Source: Longicatena sp. (GTDB lineage: Bacteria > Bacillota_I > Bacilli_A > Erysipelotrichales > Erysipelotrichaceae). From it: a stretch of 32,976 nt of DNA. The position numbers were made by a program, and so were the translations under genes. The notes below the pieces were generated by a model. It had not been told where the DNA came from, ran no database searches, and saw only the letters and a program-made list of their open reading frames with translations. The stretch covers positions 1 to 32,976 of the forward strand of contig JARHZK010000165.1 in the NCBI GenBank assembly GCA_029258245.1. Direction: 5' to 3'. Within the stretch, counting starts at the first letter, position 1. Every line of letters starts with the position of its first letter. This document shows positions 15,742 to 23,986 of this stretch, one piece after another.

Positions 15742-15758
15742 TATAGTATCATACTATA
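15742..15758. promoter_or_regulatory. 17-bp palindrome upstream of sigI, operator-like
   Basis: TATAGTATCATACTATA is a perfect palindrome around one central base. It overlaps a possible minus-strand -10 (TACTAT, 15748-15743), which lies 17 nt from TTGTTT (15771-15766). The position suits an operator or autoregulatory site. Alternatively, it is only a pair of overlapping -10-like sequences. Confidence 0.45.
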
Positions 15759-15781
15759 TTAACAGAAACAATTTCTTAACT

Positions 15782-16447
15782 TTATGAATTTTGTGCTAAT
15801 AAATTTACACTATCAATTCCTCCCACATCAAAAATATAATGAATAATTCCATTTGTATCTTTTTCCTTAATTTCCACCTCATACACCAATTCAAAAGAAT
15901 CCGATAGTATATTCTTAGCTTTTATTTGATTCTTTCCTTCAATCGTATTCACAATACCTTGAATACTATCTAAATCGGCATGAGTTCCTCGTACAACCAA
16001 TAACATTGGTTTTGTGTGACCATCTTTTTCTTTTGTAGTTACCATAATTCCAAATAATATAATACTTCCTAAAAAAACAATCATATAACTTTGTGTAGCT
16101 GAAGCAATTCCTATTGCCATAGACCAAAAAATAAATCCAATATCTCTATAATCTTTGATATTTGTTCGAAAACGAACGATAGATAACGACCCTAACATAC
16201 CTAATGATAACGCTAAGTTTGATTGAATTAAATCCATTAATACTGTAGAAATTAATGCTAAAATAATTAATGTTATTCCAAATTCAGCATGATAGGAATG
16301 CTGATCATGTGAAATTCTATACGCACCCCACATAATAATTGCAAAAATAAGGGATACTGCTAAACTAATAATAATCGCCATATTTCCTGGCTTATTTGAA
16401 ATAATTGCTAATAATTGATTCATCCCTTCATCGAATTGACTCTCCAT
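15782..16447 (-). CDS. DUF4956 membrane protein (second copy)
   Basis: This 221-residue protein has three or four membrane helices (about 20-42, 52-75, 80-95, 110-130) and a cytoplasmic C-terminal domain of about 90 residues. Between helices is SLGMLGSLSIVRFRTNIKD, the hallmark of the DUF4956 family, with conserved RFRT and KD. The C-terminal part, with LLVVRG and FELVYEVEIKEK, resembles an ACT-like alpha/beta fold. Such proteins are commonly encoded beside VTC-domain proteins; their biochemical role is unknown. It shares all these motifs with the protein encoded at 17627-18295, so the two are paralogues that may form a heteromer. It starts 2 nt after the lipoprotein gene ends. Confidence 0.85.
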   Translation of the reverse strand: MESQFDEGMNQLLAIISNKPGNMAIIISLAVSLIFAIIMWGAYRISHDQHSYHAEFGITLIILALISTVLMDLIQSNLALSLGMLGSLSIVRFRTNIKDYRDIGFIFWSMAIGIASATQSYMIVFLGSIILFGIMVTTKEKDGHTKPMLLVVRGTHADLDSIQGIVNTIEGKNQIKAKNILSDSFELVYEVEIKEKDTNGIIHYIFDVGGIDSVNLLAQNS

Positions 16448-16449
16448 AT

Positions 16450-17616
16450 TTATTCCTCCCCTTTAAATTCATCTAATTTATGAAATTCTTGATCATATAA
16501 TACTGCCTCTTCTTTATCATCATTATCCCACACATGATTTTGTTTCCATATCATACATCCATCCGTTGGTTTAGAATTATTTTGACAACAAATTTCAAGT
16601 TTAGTTTTGGATGGTATAGTGGTATTCAATGGAATTTGAAACCATTCTTCACCCTTTTTAGATCGTATAAGATAATTTGATACATTTATATTTTGATTAC
16701 TTTCATTCGACAAAGTAATCATTTGTTTATTTACATCATATCCATTAATTTTAATATTTGATTCTATCTCTTTATCATATATATATTCTAATGAAATATT
16801 TTTTTTATTCGATATGAAATCAATTGCAATTTGTTCTCCTTCAGAATAAAATGTGCTGACTCCATATGCATCTAATCTACTTTTAATTGTTTTATTAACC
16901 GATTCTGGATTTTCTTTCTTATTCCCTGTTATAATTCCATATCGAGGTTTTACTTTTTCCAATAATGCTATGGATGTTGCATCTTTTTCTCCATGATGCC
17001 CTAATTTTAGCACATCACTTTTGATGTTTTTGTTTTCAAACAGAAAGTTTGCTTCTTCCTCTTTTTCCATATCTCCACACATCAAAAAAGATGTATCTCC
17101 ATAATTTATTTTCATTACCATCGAATTATTGTTTTCATTTACTTTATCTACATGTGATGGTATCCAAATTTGAATAGAAGTATCTCTAAATTTTAAATTT
17201 TCTCCTCCATTTAAATAAATTAAATCAATTCCTTTTTTTGTAACAATATCCTGAACTTTGCTTTTTCGATAGGATACTACATCTTTTTTCGATACATATA
17301 CTTTTTTTGTTGGAATTAAATCAATAATCGTTTCTACATTCCCTGCATGATCCAAATGTCCATGAGATAAGAAAATGCCTTTCAATTCATCTACATGTTT
17401 CATTTTTAAAAATCTTGCTATTTTAGCAAAGTCCTGCCTTTTTCCTGTATCACACAAATAATATCCTTCATTAGGAATATCTATTAAAAATGCATCACCT
17501 TTTCCTATATTTATAAAAGATATTTTTAATTGTTCTTTTGATGTAGTATTTTCAACACTAGTACATCCTGTTAGTAACAGGAATAAACAGACCCATCCTA
17601 CTTTTAGCCATTTCAT
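16450..17616 (-). CDS. Lipoprotein with metallo-beta-lactamase and lamin-tail domains
   Basis: This 388-residue protein has a signal peptide ending in the lipobox LLTGC, with Cys18 as the lipid anchor. Residues about 28-275 are a ComEC-like metallo-beta-lactamase domain: FINIGKGDAFLID, the metal motif SHGHLDHAG (His85, His87, Asp89, His90), CGDMEKEE near 180 and LGHHGEKDAT near 205. Residues about 288-385 look like a lamin-tail domain (NVSNYLIRSKKGEEWFQIP, TTIPSKTKLEI, VWDNDDKEEAVLYD). The protein probably hydrolyses phosphodiester bonds, perhaps in extracellular nucleic acid or another polyphosphorylated substrate, on the outer face of the membrane. It lacks the ComEC channel, so a DNA-uptake role is not indicated. 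It sits between two DUF4956 genes (gaps of 10 and 2 nt). Confidence 0.85.
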   Translation of the reverse strand: MKWLKVGWVCLFLLLTGCTSVENTTSKEQLKISFINIGKGDAFLIDIPNEGYYLCDTGKRQDFAKIARFLKMKHVDELKGIFLSHGHLDHAGNVETIIDLIPTKKVYVSKKDVVSYRKSKVQDIVTKKGIDLIYLNGGENLKFRDTSIQIWIPSHVDKVNENNNSMVMKINYGDTSFLMCGDMEKEEEANFLFENKNIKSDVLKLGHHGEKDATSIALLEKVKPRYGIITGNKKENPESVNKTIKSRLDAYGVSTFYSEGEQIAIDFISNKKNISLEYIYDKEIESNIKINGYDVNKQMITLSNESNQNINVSNYLIRSKKGEEWFQIPLNTTIPSKTKLEICCQNNSKPTDGCMIWKQNHVWDNDDKEEAVLYDQEFHKLDEFKGEE

Positions 17617-17626
17617 TTAAATTCTC

Positions 17627-18295
17627 CTATGCAACTTGTGTTTCAGGAGCTAATACATTCACTCCACGAATACCATCTAATTCATCCAATTTATCTAATA
17701 AATCACATTTTTCTAAATTCTTTTGTTGAACTTCATAAACTAATTCAAATGTTTCACTAAAAATATTCTTACTCTGTACACTACTACCTGCTACTTCATT
17801 GAACATATTTTGTACAGTTTTTAATTGCGTTTTTTCTCCTCTTACAATCATTAATAATTTATGTTTTCTTTTTTTATTGTGATTTAATATAATCATAATT
17901 ACACCAATAAACAAAGAGCTAATAATAATTACACTGAAAGCTCCTATTGCAGATGAAATGCCAATCGATAATGCCCAAAAAATAAATCCTAAATCTCTTG
18001 GATCCTTCGTATTTGTTCGTATTCTACAAATGGAAAGTGATCCTAAAACACCTAATGATAATAATGGATTATTTTGAATTAATGCAAGTAACACAGTTGT
18101 AATCATGGATAACATTAATAATGTTACATTAAACTTTTTATTGTATGTCAATGAATCATGACATAATCGGTAAACACCCATCATAAATAATCCAATACAC
18201 AATGTAACGATTAAACTAATCAATAAATGTGTTCCTGTTAAAACATATGCTTGTTCTACAGGACCATTAAAAAATAATTTTAAAAATTTGCTCAT
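17627..18295 (-). CDS. DUF4956 membrane protein (first copy)
   Basis: This 222-residue paralogue of the protein encoded at 15782-16447 has three or four membrane segments (about 20-42, 55-75, 80-95, 108-135) and the family hallmark LSLGVLGSLSICRIRTNTKD. The C-terminal cytoplasmic domain contains LLMIVRGEKTQL and ETFELVYEVQQKN. It follows the VTC-domain gene by 15 nt, the usual arrangement for this family. GGAGAGAAATAAG precedes the ATG. Function is unknown; by genetic linkage it may be the membrane partner of the VTC-domain protein. Confidence 0.87.
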   Translation of the reverse strand: MSKFLKLFFNGPVEQAYVLTGTHLLISLIVTLCIGLFMMGVYRLCHDSLTYNKKFNVTLLMLSMITTVLLALIQNNPLLSLGVLGSLSICRIRTNTKDPRDLGFIFWALSIGISSAIGAFSVIIISSLFIGVIMIILNHNKKRKHKLLMIVRGEKTQLKTVQNMFNEVAGSSVQSKNIFSETFELVYEVQQKNLEKCDLLDKLDELDGIRGVNVLAPETQVA

Positions 18296-18310
18296 CTTAT
18301 TTCTCTCCTT

Positions 18311-19030
18311 TTAATAATAGTATTCTTTTAAAATTTGACGCGATGTTCCAAATTTACTTGGTGGTTTTCTAGTTAAATCACATTTTGTTAAAATTTTTTG
18401 AATTTGTTTAAATAAAAAGCGATCATATTTTATTTCTAGAATAGTTTCATCTTTTGGCAGTGCTTCTTTAAAATTTAAATGACGAGAAAATAAATCATAG
18501 TCAAAATCACAATACCTTAAATTATTATCCATTGTAATTCTCGTATTAAAATTTTCATGAGTATAGGCTCTACGGTCATATTCAATTAATGATACTGGTC
18601 GATAACATCGTGTAGTCATTAAATCATATGCATATCTTGCTGTATCACTATCATAGTGTAATAGAACTTTAAAATTACATTTCAATAATTCTTTCGCATC
18701 TGCTCTTGAAATCACAACACTTTCTTTTAATTCTCTACCATAACTTTTTCTTTTCAATTCGAATTTTGCTACATGATCGTCTGGATGATATATACGAACA
18801 CGGATTCGTTTTTTTTCATTCGCATGCATTTTTTTATCAATATAATCTTCATTTGTAATACTATCAAAGTAAACACTTCTTACCGTATACCCATTATATC
18901 CACCATATGCATCTGGTGTTAAAATTTGATCTAATGCATCTAGTAAAAAAAGACGATCTGGCAAAGAAATTAGATATTTTATTTCACTTCTTGAAACAGA
19001 TAGTTTTTTTACTTCATTCCCTAGTAACAT
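18311..19030 (-). CDS. VTC-domain protein (polyphosphate polymerase-like)
   Basis: This 239-residue protein belongs to the VTC/triphosphate tunnel metalloenzyme fold. The tunnel-lining strands are visible: RSEIKYLI near 15, TVRSVYFDS near 48, KRIRVRIY near 73, AKFELKRKSYGRELKES near 86, SLIEYDRRAY near 145, TRITMDNNLRY near 160 and ILEIKYD near 197. In yeast VTC4 such Arg/Lys/Glu-lined tunnels make polyphosphate from ATP; activity of the bacterial versions is mostly untested. No signal peptide or membrane helix is present, so it should be cytoplasmic. GGAGG lies nine nt before this ATG and only three before an alternative ATG at 19036. It is the first gene of the DUF4956/lipoprotein operon. 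CotH, which often accompanies VTC and DUF4956 genes, is absent here. Confidence 0.85.
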   Translation of the reverse strand: MLLGNEVKKLSVSRSEIKYLISLPDRLFLLDALDQILTPDAYGGYNGYTVRSVYFDSITNEDYIDKKMHANEKKRIRVRIYHPDDHVAKFELKRKSYGRELKESVVISRADAKELLKCNFKVLLHYDSDTARYAYDLMTTRCYRPVSLIEYDRRAYTHENFNTRITMDNNLRYCDFDYDLFSRHLNFKEALPKDETILEIKYDRFLFKQIQKILTKCDLTRKPPSKFGTSRQILKEYYY

Positions 19031-19128
19031 TATCATTTTCCTCCTTTGTATTCTTTTTTTCCTTCATTACATAATACCGATATTCATTCAATTTTAAGGA
19101 CCACTTTTTAAAAAAATATTTTTTTATA

Positions 19129-19162
19129 AAAAAAAGCAATAAGGATTACTCAAATTGCTCTA
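19129..19162 (-). terminator. Second terminator after the transketolase operon
   Basis: On the minus strand AGCAAT and ATTGCT pair around about 13 nt, followed by a run of seven to eight U. With the larger hairpin at 19208-19250 it makes a double stop before the VTC operon. Confidence 0.5.
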
Positions 19163-19207
19163 TGATATCTCTTTTTTTATGTAAAAATCAACATACTTAT
19201 ATAAAAT

Positions 19208-19250
19208 AAAATAGACCGATATCAAGTTTTACTTAATATCGGTCTATTTT
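19208..19250 (-). terminator. Intrinsic terminator of the transketolase operon
   Basis: A perfect 15-bp stem, AAAATAGACCGATAT (19208-19222) with ATATCGGTCTATTTT (19236-19250), closes a 13-nt loop immediately after the stop codon of the C-terminal transketolase subunit. The A/T-rich stem ends supply the U-run. Confidence 0.8.
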
Positions 19251-19251
19251 A

Positions 19252-20172
19252 TTATTTTTCTAAAGCTGCATTTACAATATCTTTCGCTGTTAAGCCATAT
19301 TTTTCAAGTAATTCATCTGGATTTCCACTTTCTCCAAATACATCTTGTACACCAATCATTTTTACTTTTCTTGGAGCATATTTACTTAATGTTTCCGCTA
19401 CTGCACTTCCTAAACCGCCAATTACACTGTGCTCTTCACATGTGATAAATAAATCATGTGTTTTGGCCAATTCTACTAATAAATCTTTATCTATAGGTTT
19501 AATTGTATGCATATCTACAACCGTTACATCATAACCTTTTTCTTTCAAATCTTCATATGCTTTTAGAGCAGATTCAACCATAATTCCACATGCGATAATT
19601 GCAATATCTTTTCCATTACGGACAACATTCCCTTTTCCAATTTCATATTCCAAACTATCATCATATACGGTTTCTACAGCGCTTCTTCCTAAACGTACAT
19701 AGCATGGTCCATCATATTCAGCTACAGCACGAATTGCTTTTTCAGTTTCTGCTGCATCTGCAGGACAAATTACTGTCATTCCAGGGATTCCACGCATTAA
19801 TGATAAATCTTCTATACACTGATGACTTGCCCCATCTGCTCCTACTGTTAGCCCAGCATGAGATGCGCATATTTTTACATTTAAACCTGTATATCCAATA
19901 GAATTACGGATTTGTTCGTATGCTCTACCTGTTGCAAACATTGCAAAACTTGAAGCAAATACAATATTACCACTTGCTGCAAGTCCAGCAGCAACAGCCA
20001 TCATATTTCCTTCTGCAATTCCCATATTATAATGTTGATTAGGACGTACTTTTTTTACATCCCCTGATTTTGTTGAACCAGAAAGGTCTGCATCTAAAAC
20101 AATAATATTTTCGTTTTCTTCTGCTAATGCAGCTAGCGTTTTTCCATATGCTTGACGAGTAGCAATTTTCAT
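19252..20172 (-). CDS. Transketolase, C-terminal subunit
   Basis: This 306-residue protein carries the pyrimidine-binding and C-terminal domains of transketolase. It begins MKIATRQAYGKTLAALAEEN. IVLDADLSGSTKSG, the invariant glutamate region MGIAEGNMMAVAAGLA (which activates the thiamine ring), GLTVGADGASHQ and EEHSVIGGLGSAVAE are visible. With the subunit encoded next to it, it makes a complete thiamine-diphosphate enzyme that moves two-carbon units between sugar phosphates. The split into two genes is common in Firmicutes and archaea, so it is not a frameshift. Its ATG overlaps the stop of the N-terminal subunit gene by one base (TAATG), giving coupled translation in equal amounts. Confidence 0.93.
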   Translation of the reverse strand: MKIATRQAYGKTLAALAEENENIIVLDADLSGSTKSGDVKKVRPNQHYNMGIAEGNMMAVAAGLAASGNIVFASSFAMFATGRAYEQIRNSIGYTGLNVKICASHAGLTVGADGASHQCIEDLSLMRGIPGMTVICPADAAETEKAIRAVAEYDGPCYVRLGRSAVETVYDDSLEYEIGKGNVVRNGKDIAIIACGIMVESALKAYEDLKEKGYDVTVVDMHTIKPIDKDLLVELAKTHDLFITCEEHSVIGGLGSAVAETLSKYAPRKVKMIGVQDVFGESGNPDELLEKYGLTAKDIVNAALEK

Positions 20173-20996
20173 TATTCATTTCCCTCCAATTCTTTTAAAG
20201 CTTGTTGACATTCTTCGACACTTGGTGCAACTCCATGCCAACCTGCTTTATCTTCCATGAAGGATACACCTTTCCCTTTTACAGTATTTGCTATGATTGC
20301 AGTCGGTTTTCCTGTCATTGTTTTCGCATCTTCTAGAGCACGAATCATTTGTTCAATATCATTTCCATTTTCCACTGTAATTACATTCCATCCAAATGCT
20401 CTAAATTTATCTTCAAAAGGTGCTGGGTTCATTACATCACTAACTTTACCGTCAATTTGTAAACCATTAAAGTCAACAACAGCAAGCAAGTTATCTAAGT
20501 TATAATGAGCTGCAGACATTGCTGCTTCCCAAACTTCTCCTTCTTGGCATTCTCCATCTCCCAATACTGTATAAACACGATAAGGTAAACCATGGTATTT
20601 ATTAGATAATGCCATACCAACAGCACAAGAAATTCCTTGTCCTAAAGAACCTGTTGACATATCAATACCTGGTAATAACGTCATACTAGGATGTCCTTGT
20701 AAACGTGAACCTAATTTACGTAAAGTCAGTAATTCAGCTTCTTCTAAAAATCCTTTTTCAGCTAACACTGCATATAATAATGGAGCTGCATGTCCTTTTG
20801 AAAGAACAAAACGATCGCGTTGATTGCTCTCTAAGTTATCTTTATTAATATTCATTTGTGTAAAATAAATTGCCGTTACAATTTCAACAGAAGATAAGCT
20901 TCCTCCAGGATGTCCTGAGCCTGCTTCAGTTACCATTTTCACAATATTTTTACGGATATTGCTTGTGTGTCTTTTTAAGACTGCTAATTCTGACAT
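20172..20996 (-). CDS. Transketolase, N-terminal subunit
   Basis: This 274-residue thiamine-diphosphate-binding half of transketolase contains SGHPGGSLSSVEIVTA, SKGHAAPLLYAVLAEKG, STGSLGQGIS and the cofactor/Mg2+ motif GDGECQEGEVWEAAM...N. The frame is open for 40 more codons upstream. The start is MSELAVLKRH because GGAGG lies eight nt before it, and the longer form would overlap the -35 and -10 boxes of the gene's own promoter. It provides the phosphate-binding domain of the heteromeric enzyme, and the adjacent gene supplies the other half. The enzyme serves the non-oxidative pentose phosphate pathway in the cytoplasm. Confidence 0.94.
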   Translation of the reverse strand: MSELAVLKRHTSNIRKNIVKMVTEAGSGHPGGSLSSVEIVTAIYFTQMNINKDNLESNQRDRFVLSKGHAAPLLYAVLAEKGFLEEAELLTLRKLGSRLQGHPSMTLLPGIDMSTGSLGQGISCAVGMALSNKYHGLPYRVYTVLGDGECQEGEVWEAAMSAAHYNLDNLLAVVDFNGLQIDGKVSDVMNPAPFEDKFRAFGWNVITVENGNDIEQMIRALEDAKTMTGKPTAIIANTVKGKGVSFMEDKAGWHGVAPSVEECQQALKELEGNE

Positions 20997-21068
20997 TCCA
21001 TAGTCCTCCTTAATCTTTATCATGTCTATCATACCATAATTTCCTCTTTTTAAAACATAAGAAATTAC

Positions 21069-21116
21069 AAAGTTCCTCAACTTTCGTAGTATAAAGCATA
21101 TTTGTGAAAAAATCAA
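21069..21116 (-). promoter_or_regulatory. Transketolase promoter and 5' UTR hairpin
   Basis: On the minus strand TTGATT (21116-21111), a 17-nt spacer and TATACT (21093-21088) form a promoter. A 6-bp stem, AAAGTT-GAGG-AACTTT (21084-21069), lies at the predicted RNA 5' end and could protect the roughly 84-nt leader. It has no U-run. Confidence 0.6.
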
Positions 21117-21143
21117 TATTTTTTCAATATAATTGCTAAAAAA

Positions 21144-23306
21144 TTAATTTTTTTCACAATTTATAGGTAAAAGACTTAATTGCACCTTTTCTTTTTCCAT
21201 ATCAATATTATAAACCCATACTTTCACAACATCTCCTACTGATACTACTTCACTTGGATGTACAACCCTTTGTTTTCTCATTTTAGAAATATGTACCAAA
21301 CCATCCTCATGTAATCCAATATCTACAAATGCACCAAAATCTACAACATTACGTACAACACCTTCTAATTGATCTCCTATATGTAAATCTTGTAATTCTA
21401 AAACATCACTTCTTAAAATCGGTGCATCATATTGATCTCGATAATCTCTCAACGGAGATTCTAAAGCATCAACAATATCTTTAATAGTATAGATATCAGA
21501 GTGCAATTCATTTGCTAATTGATCAATAGAAATTCCTTTTAATACTTCTTTCATATTCTTACTACCCATATCATTTATTGTAAAATGATATTTTTCTAAA
21601 ATTTTGTTAACTAAATCGTAACTTTCAGGATGAATAGAAGTACGATCTAATGGTTCGCTTCCATCTTCAATACGTAAGAATCCTGCAGCTTGTTCAAACG
21701 ACTTTGCACCAACTTTCGGTATTTTCTTTAATTCCGTTCGATTTTTTATTTCTCCATGCTCTTCACGATAAGTAACAATCGATTTTGCTGTTGCACTTGT
21801 TAATCCAGATACGTTTTTTAGCAATTCGCAACTTGCTGTATTTACATTTACACCCACACGATTCACAGCTTTTGCAACTACGAAATCCAATCGCTCTTTC
21901 AACCGTTTTGTAGGTAAATCATGTTGATATTGTCCTACGCCAATAGACTGTGGATCAATTTTAATCAATTCTGCTAAAGGATCTATTACTCTTCGTGCTA
22001 TGGAAATTGCAGAACGTTGTTCTACATGTAAATCTGGAAATTCTTCACGAGCAAGTTTACTTGCAGAATAAACAGATGCTCCTGCTTCACTTACAATTGT
22101 ATACGCAACATCTAAACGGTATTTACGTATTAATCCTGCTACAAATGCTTCACTTTCACGACTTGCTGTTCCATTTCCTATCGCAATAATCTTGATTGGA
22201 TACGTTTTTAATAAATCTAACATCACAGATTCTGCTTCTTTTATTTTTGCATTTGGCTGATGTGGATAAATAACACTAATTTTCAATAATTTTCCTGTCT
22301 CATCAATTACTGCTAATTTACATCCCGTACGAAATGCTGGATCAAAACCTAAAATCATTTTATTTTTCATAGGTGGTTGAAGTAATAATTTTTCTAAATT
22401 CATAGAAAAAACATCAATCGATTGTTCATGCGCTTTTTCACTTAATTCAGAACGAATTTCTCTTTCAATACTAGGAAATGCTAATCGTTTTAATCCATCA
22501 ATAACAGCCTCTTCAATATATGAAGTTGCAATGCTACTGCGTTTTTTCGTAAATTTTGCAATTGCCCAATTCAATTGATATTCTTCATCGAAAGAAATAC
22601 TTACTTGAATTACTTTTTCTTTTTCTGCACGATCCATTGCCATAATACGATGACTTGCTAACGTAGAAATTTTTTCATGATAATCATAATAATTTTTATA
22701 TACTTTCTTTATATCCTCATGTTTCTTTTTTTCCTTCGTAATAATTTGTCCATATTTTTCCATACTATTACGAATGCGTTTGCGAATCTCGACATCATCA
22801 CTTGCTTTTTCAGCAATGATATCTTTTGCACCTTGCAATGCATCATCAACTGTCTTTACATCGTCTGTAAGATATTTCTTTGCTTCTTCTGTAACGTTTC
22901 CATTTTTTGGTAATAAAAGTAACCAATCTGCAAGTGGCGCAAGACCTTTTGCTTGTGCATCTGTTGCTCTAGTTTTTCGTTTTTGTTGATAAGGTCGATA
23001 AATATCTTCTACCGCTGATAATTTATCGCATAATGCAATTTGTTTCTTAATTTCATCAGTTAATTTTCCCTGTTGTTCGATTAGTCTTTCAACATCTTCT
23101 TTACGTTTTTTTAAATTTTGTTGATATGTATAGTTTTCTTGAATTACACGAATCTGTTCCTCGTCTAATCCATTTGTCATTTCTTTACGATATCGTGCAA
23201 TAAAAGGTACCGTATTTCCTTGTTCTAACAATTCTAATGTACTTTTTACTTGTTGTTCTTTGATATCTAGTGCTTTTGCAATTGTTTTTATAATTTCTTG
23301 TTCCAT
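21144..23306 (-). CDS. tex: Tex family RNA-binding protein
   Basis: This 720-residue protein has the typical Tex length and domain order. It has an N-terminal helical region (VPFIARYRKEMTNGLDEEQI, about 33-52) and a YqgF/RNase H-like domain (about 320-450, with ILGFDPAFRTGCKLAVID). Next are helix-hairpin-helix motifs (about 480-560, VNVNTASCELLKNVSGL) and a C-terminal S1 domain (about 645-715, EGVVRNVVDFGAFVDIGLHE). Tex binds RNA and affects transcription and virulence-gene expression in several bacteria; the exact activity is unresolved. GAAAGGATTATC lies before the ATG. It has its own promoter and is followed by the separately promoted transketolase genes. Confidence 0.95.
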   Translation of the reverse strand: MEQEIIKTIAKALDIKEQQVKSTLELLEQGNTVPFIARYRKEMTNGLDEEQIRVIQENYTYQQNLKKRKEDVERLIEQQGKLTDEIKKQIALCDKLSAVEDIYRPYQQKRKTRATDAQAKGLAPLADWLLLLPKNGNVTEEAKKYLTDDVKTVDDALQGAKDIIAEKASDDVEIRKRIRNSMEKYGQIITKEKKKHEDIKKVYKNYYDYHEKISTLASHRIMAMDRAEKEKVIQVSISFDEEYQLNWAIAKFTKKRSSIATSYIEEAVIDGLKRLAFPSIEREIRSELSEKAHEQSIDVFSMNLEKLLLQPPMKNKMILGFDPAFRTGCKLAVIDETGKLLKISVIYPHQPNAKIKEAESVMLDLLKTYPIKIIAIGNGTASRESEAFVAGLIRKYRLDVAYTIVSEAGASVYSASKLAREEFPDLHVEQRSAISIARRVIDPLAELIKIDPQSIGVGQYQHDLPTKRLKERLDFVVAKAVNRVGVNVNTASCELLKNVSGLTSATAKSIVTYREEHGEIKNRTELKKIPKVGAKSFEQAAGFLRIEDGSEPLDRTSIHPESYDLVNKILEKYHFTINDMGSKNMKEVLKGISIDQLANELHSDIYTIKDIVDALESPLRDYRDQYDAPILRSDVLELQDLHIGDQLEGVVRNVVDFGAFVDIGLHEDGLVHISKMRKQRVVHPSEVVSVGDVVKVWVYNIDMEKEKVQLSLLPINCEKN

Positions 23307-23345
23307 GATAATCCTTTCTATCGCTCTATAACTTTTGTATAATTT

Positions 23346-23374
23346 ATTATAGAAGAGTCATACCTCAAAAGCAA
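23346..23374 (-). promoter_or_regulatory. Promoter of tex
   Basis: On the minus strand TTGCTT (23374-23369) and TATAAT (23351-23346) are 17 nt apart. The expected start is about 35 nt before the tex ATG. Confidence 0.65.
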
Positions 23375-23399
23375 GCTATACCATTCATGTATTTACTGC

Positions 23400-23425
23400 A
23401 AAAAAAAGGAATTTTTACTCCTTTT
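23400..23425 (-). terminator. Orphan minus-strand intrinsic terminator
   Basis: On the minus strand AAAAGGA and TCCTTTT pair around an 8-nt loop and the T-run totals eight. It faces away from the plus-strand gene at 23987, and no intact minus-strand gene lies upstream of it before 24693. It may mark the end of a lost gene or of a small RNA. Confidence 0.45.
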
Positions 23426-23952
23426 CATTACATTTTACAAACAACTTTTTCCATTATTTTTTCATAAATGTTTCATTATTCATTTTAGCTTCTATATATC
23501 GATTAAACTTCACTTCTTTTCATTGATTTTTTTATCTAATTCTAATAAAGATACTATTTTTCTATTATACTACGACTTATCTAATATAATTTTCCTACAA
23601 ATTAAAAAGTAACATTATCTATATTATCAATTAATAAAATAATAAATACTGATTTATATAGTATAACTTTTATAAACATATAAAGAATCTTTTATATACC
23701 AATCACTTATATTATAATTTATAACCAGCTCATTTTTATATCTTATTTTAAATACATATCCATATTCTATTAAAAATAATGATTGTATTTTAATTTTTTA
23801 CATCTAAAACACAATATTCTTGATATATATTAAACTTTATTCTATATACATTTTAAAAAAATAAAATATTAATATACTAAAGGTAAAAATAACATGAACT
23901 TTCCGTAACGGTTCTCCTATTGTATATTTTTTCTTATATATGCACTGATCCA
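23426..23952. other. Gene-poor AT-rich stretch, possible decayed gene
   Basis: No intact gene is visible here. On the minus strand two stop-bounded fragments lacking start codons look protein-like. One is 48 codons at 23797-23654 (including YVFKIRYKNELVINYN and SDWYIKDSLYVYKS). The other is 20 codons at 23569-23510 (KIVSLLELDKKINEKK), which continues in another frame as KFNRYIEAKMNNETF. Together with the orphan terminator downstream they could be the wreck of one gene. In such AT-rich DNA, chance Lys/Asn/Tyr-rich frames are also likely. Confidence 0.25.
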
Positions 23953-23961
23953 TGTTATACT
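23953..23961 (+). promoter_or_regulatory. Extended -10 of the pentapeptide-repeat gene
   Basis: TGTTATACT (TG-N-TATACT) lies 26 nt before the ATG. A consensus -35 is absent (CTTATA at 17 nt), as is usual for extended -10 promoters. AGGAGGAGTCACC just before the ATG is the ribosome binding site. Confidence 0.55.
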
Positions 23962-23986
23962 ATCTTAAGTCATAGGAGGAGTCACC

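Noticed and set aside
19252-20996. Frameshift splitting a single transketolase gene
   Set aside because: Each half has its own domain boundary and start with TAATG coupling; split transketolases are normal in this group.
20997-21116. Longer N-terminus (40 residues) of the transketolase N-subunit
   Set aside because: It overlaps the promoter, has no ribosome binding site and precedes the conserved start of the family.
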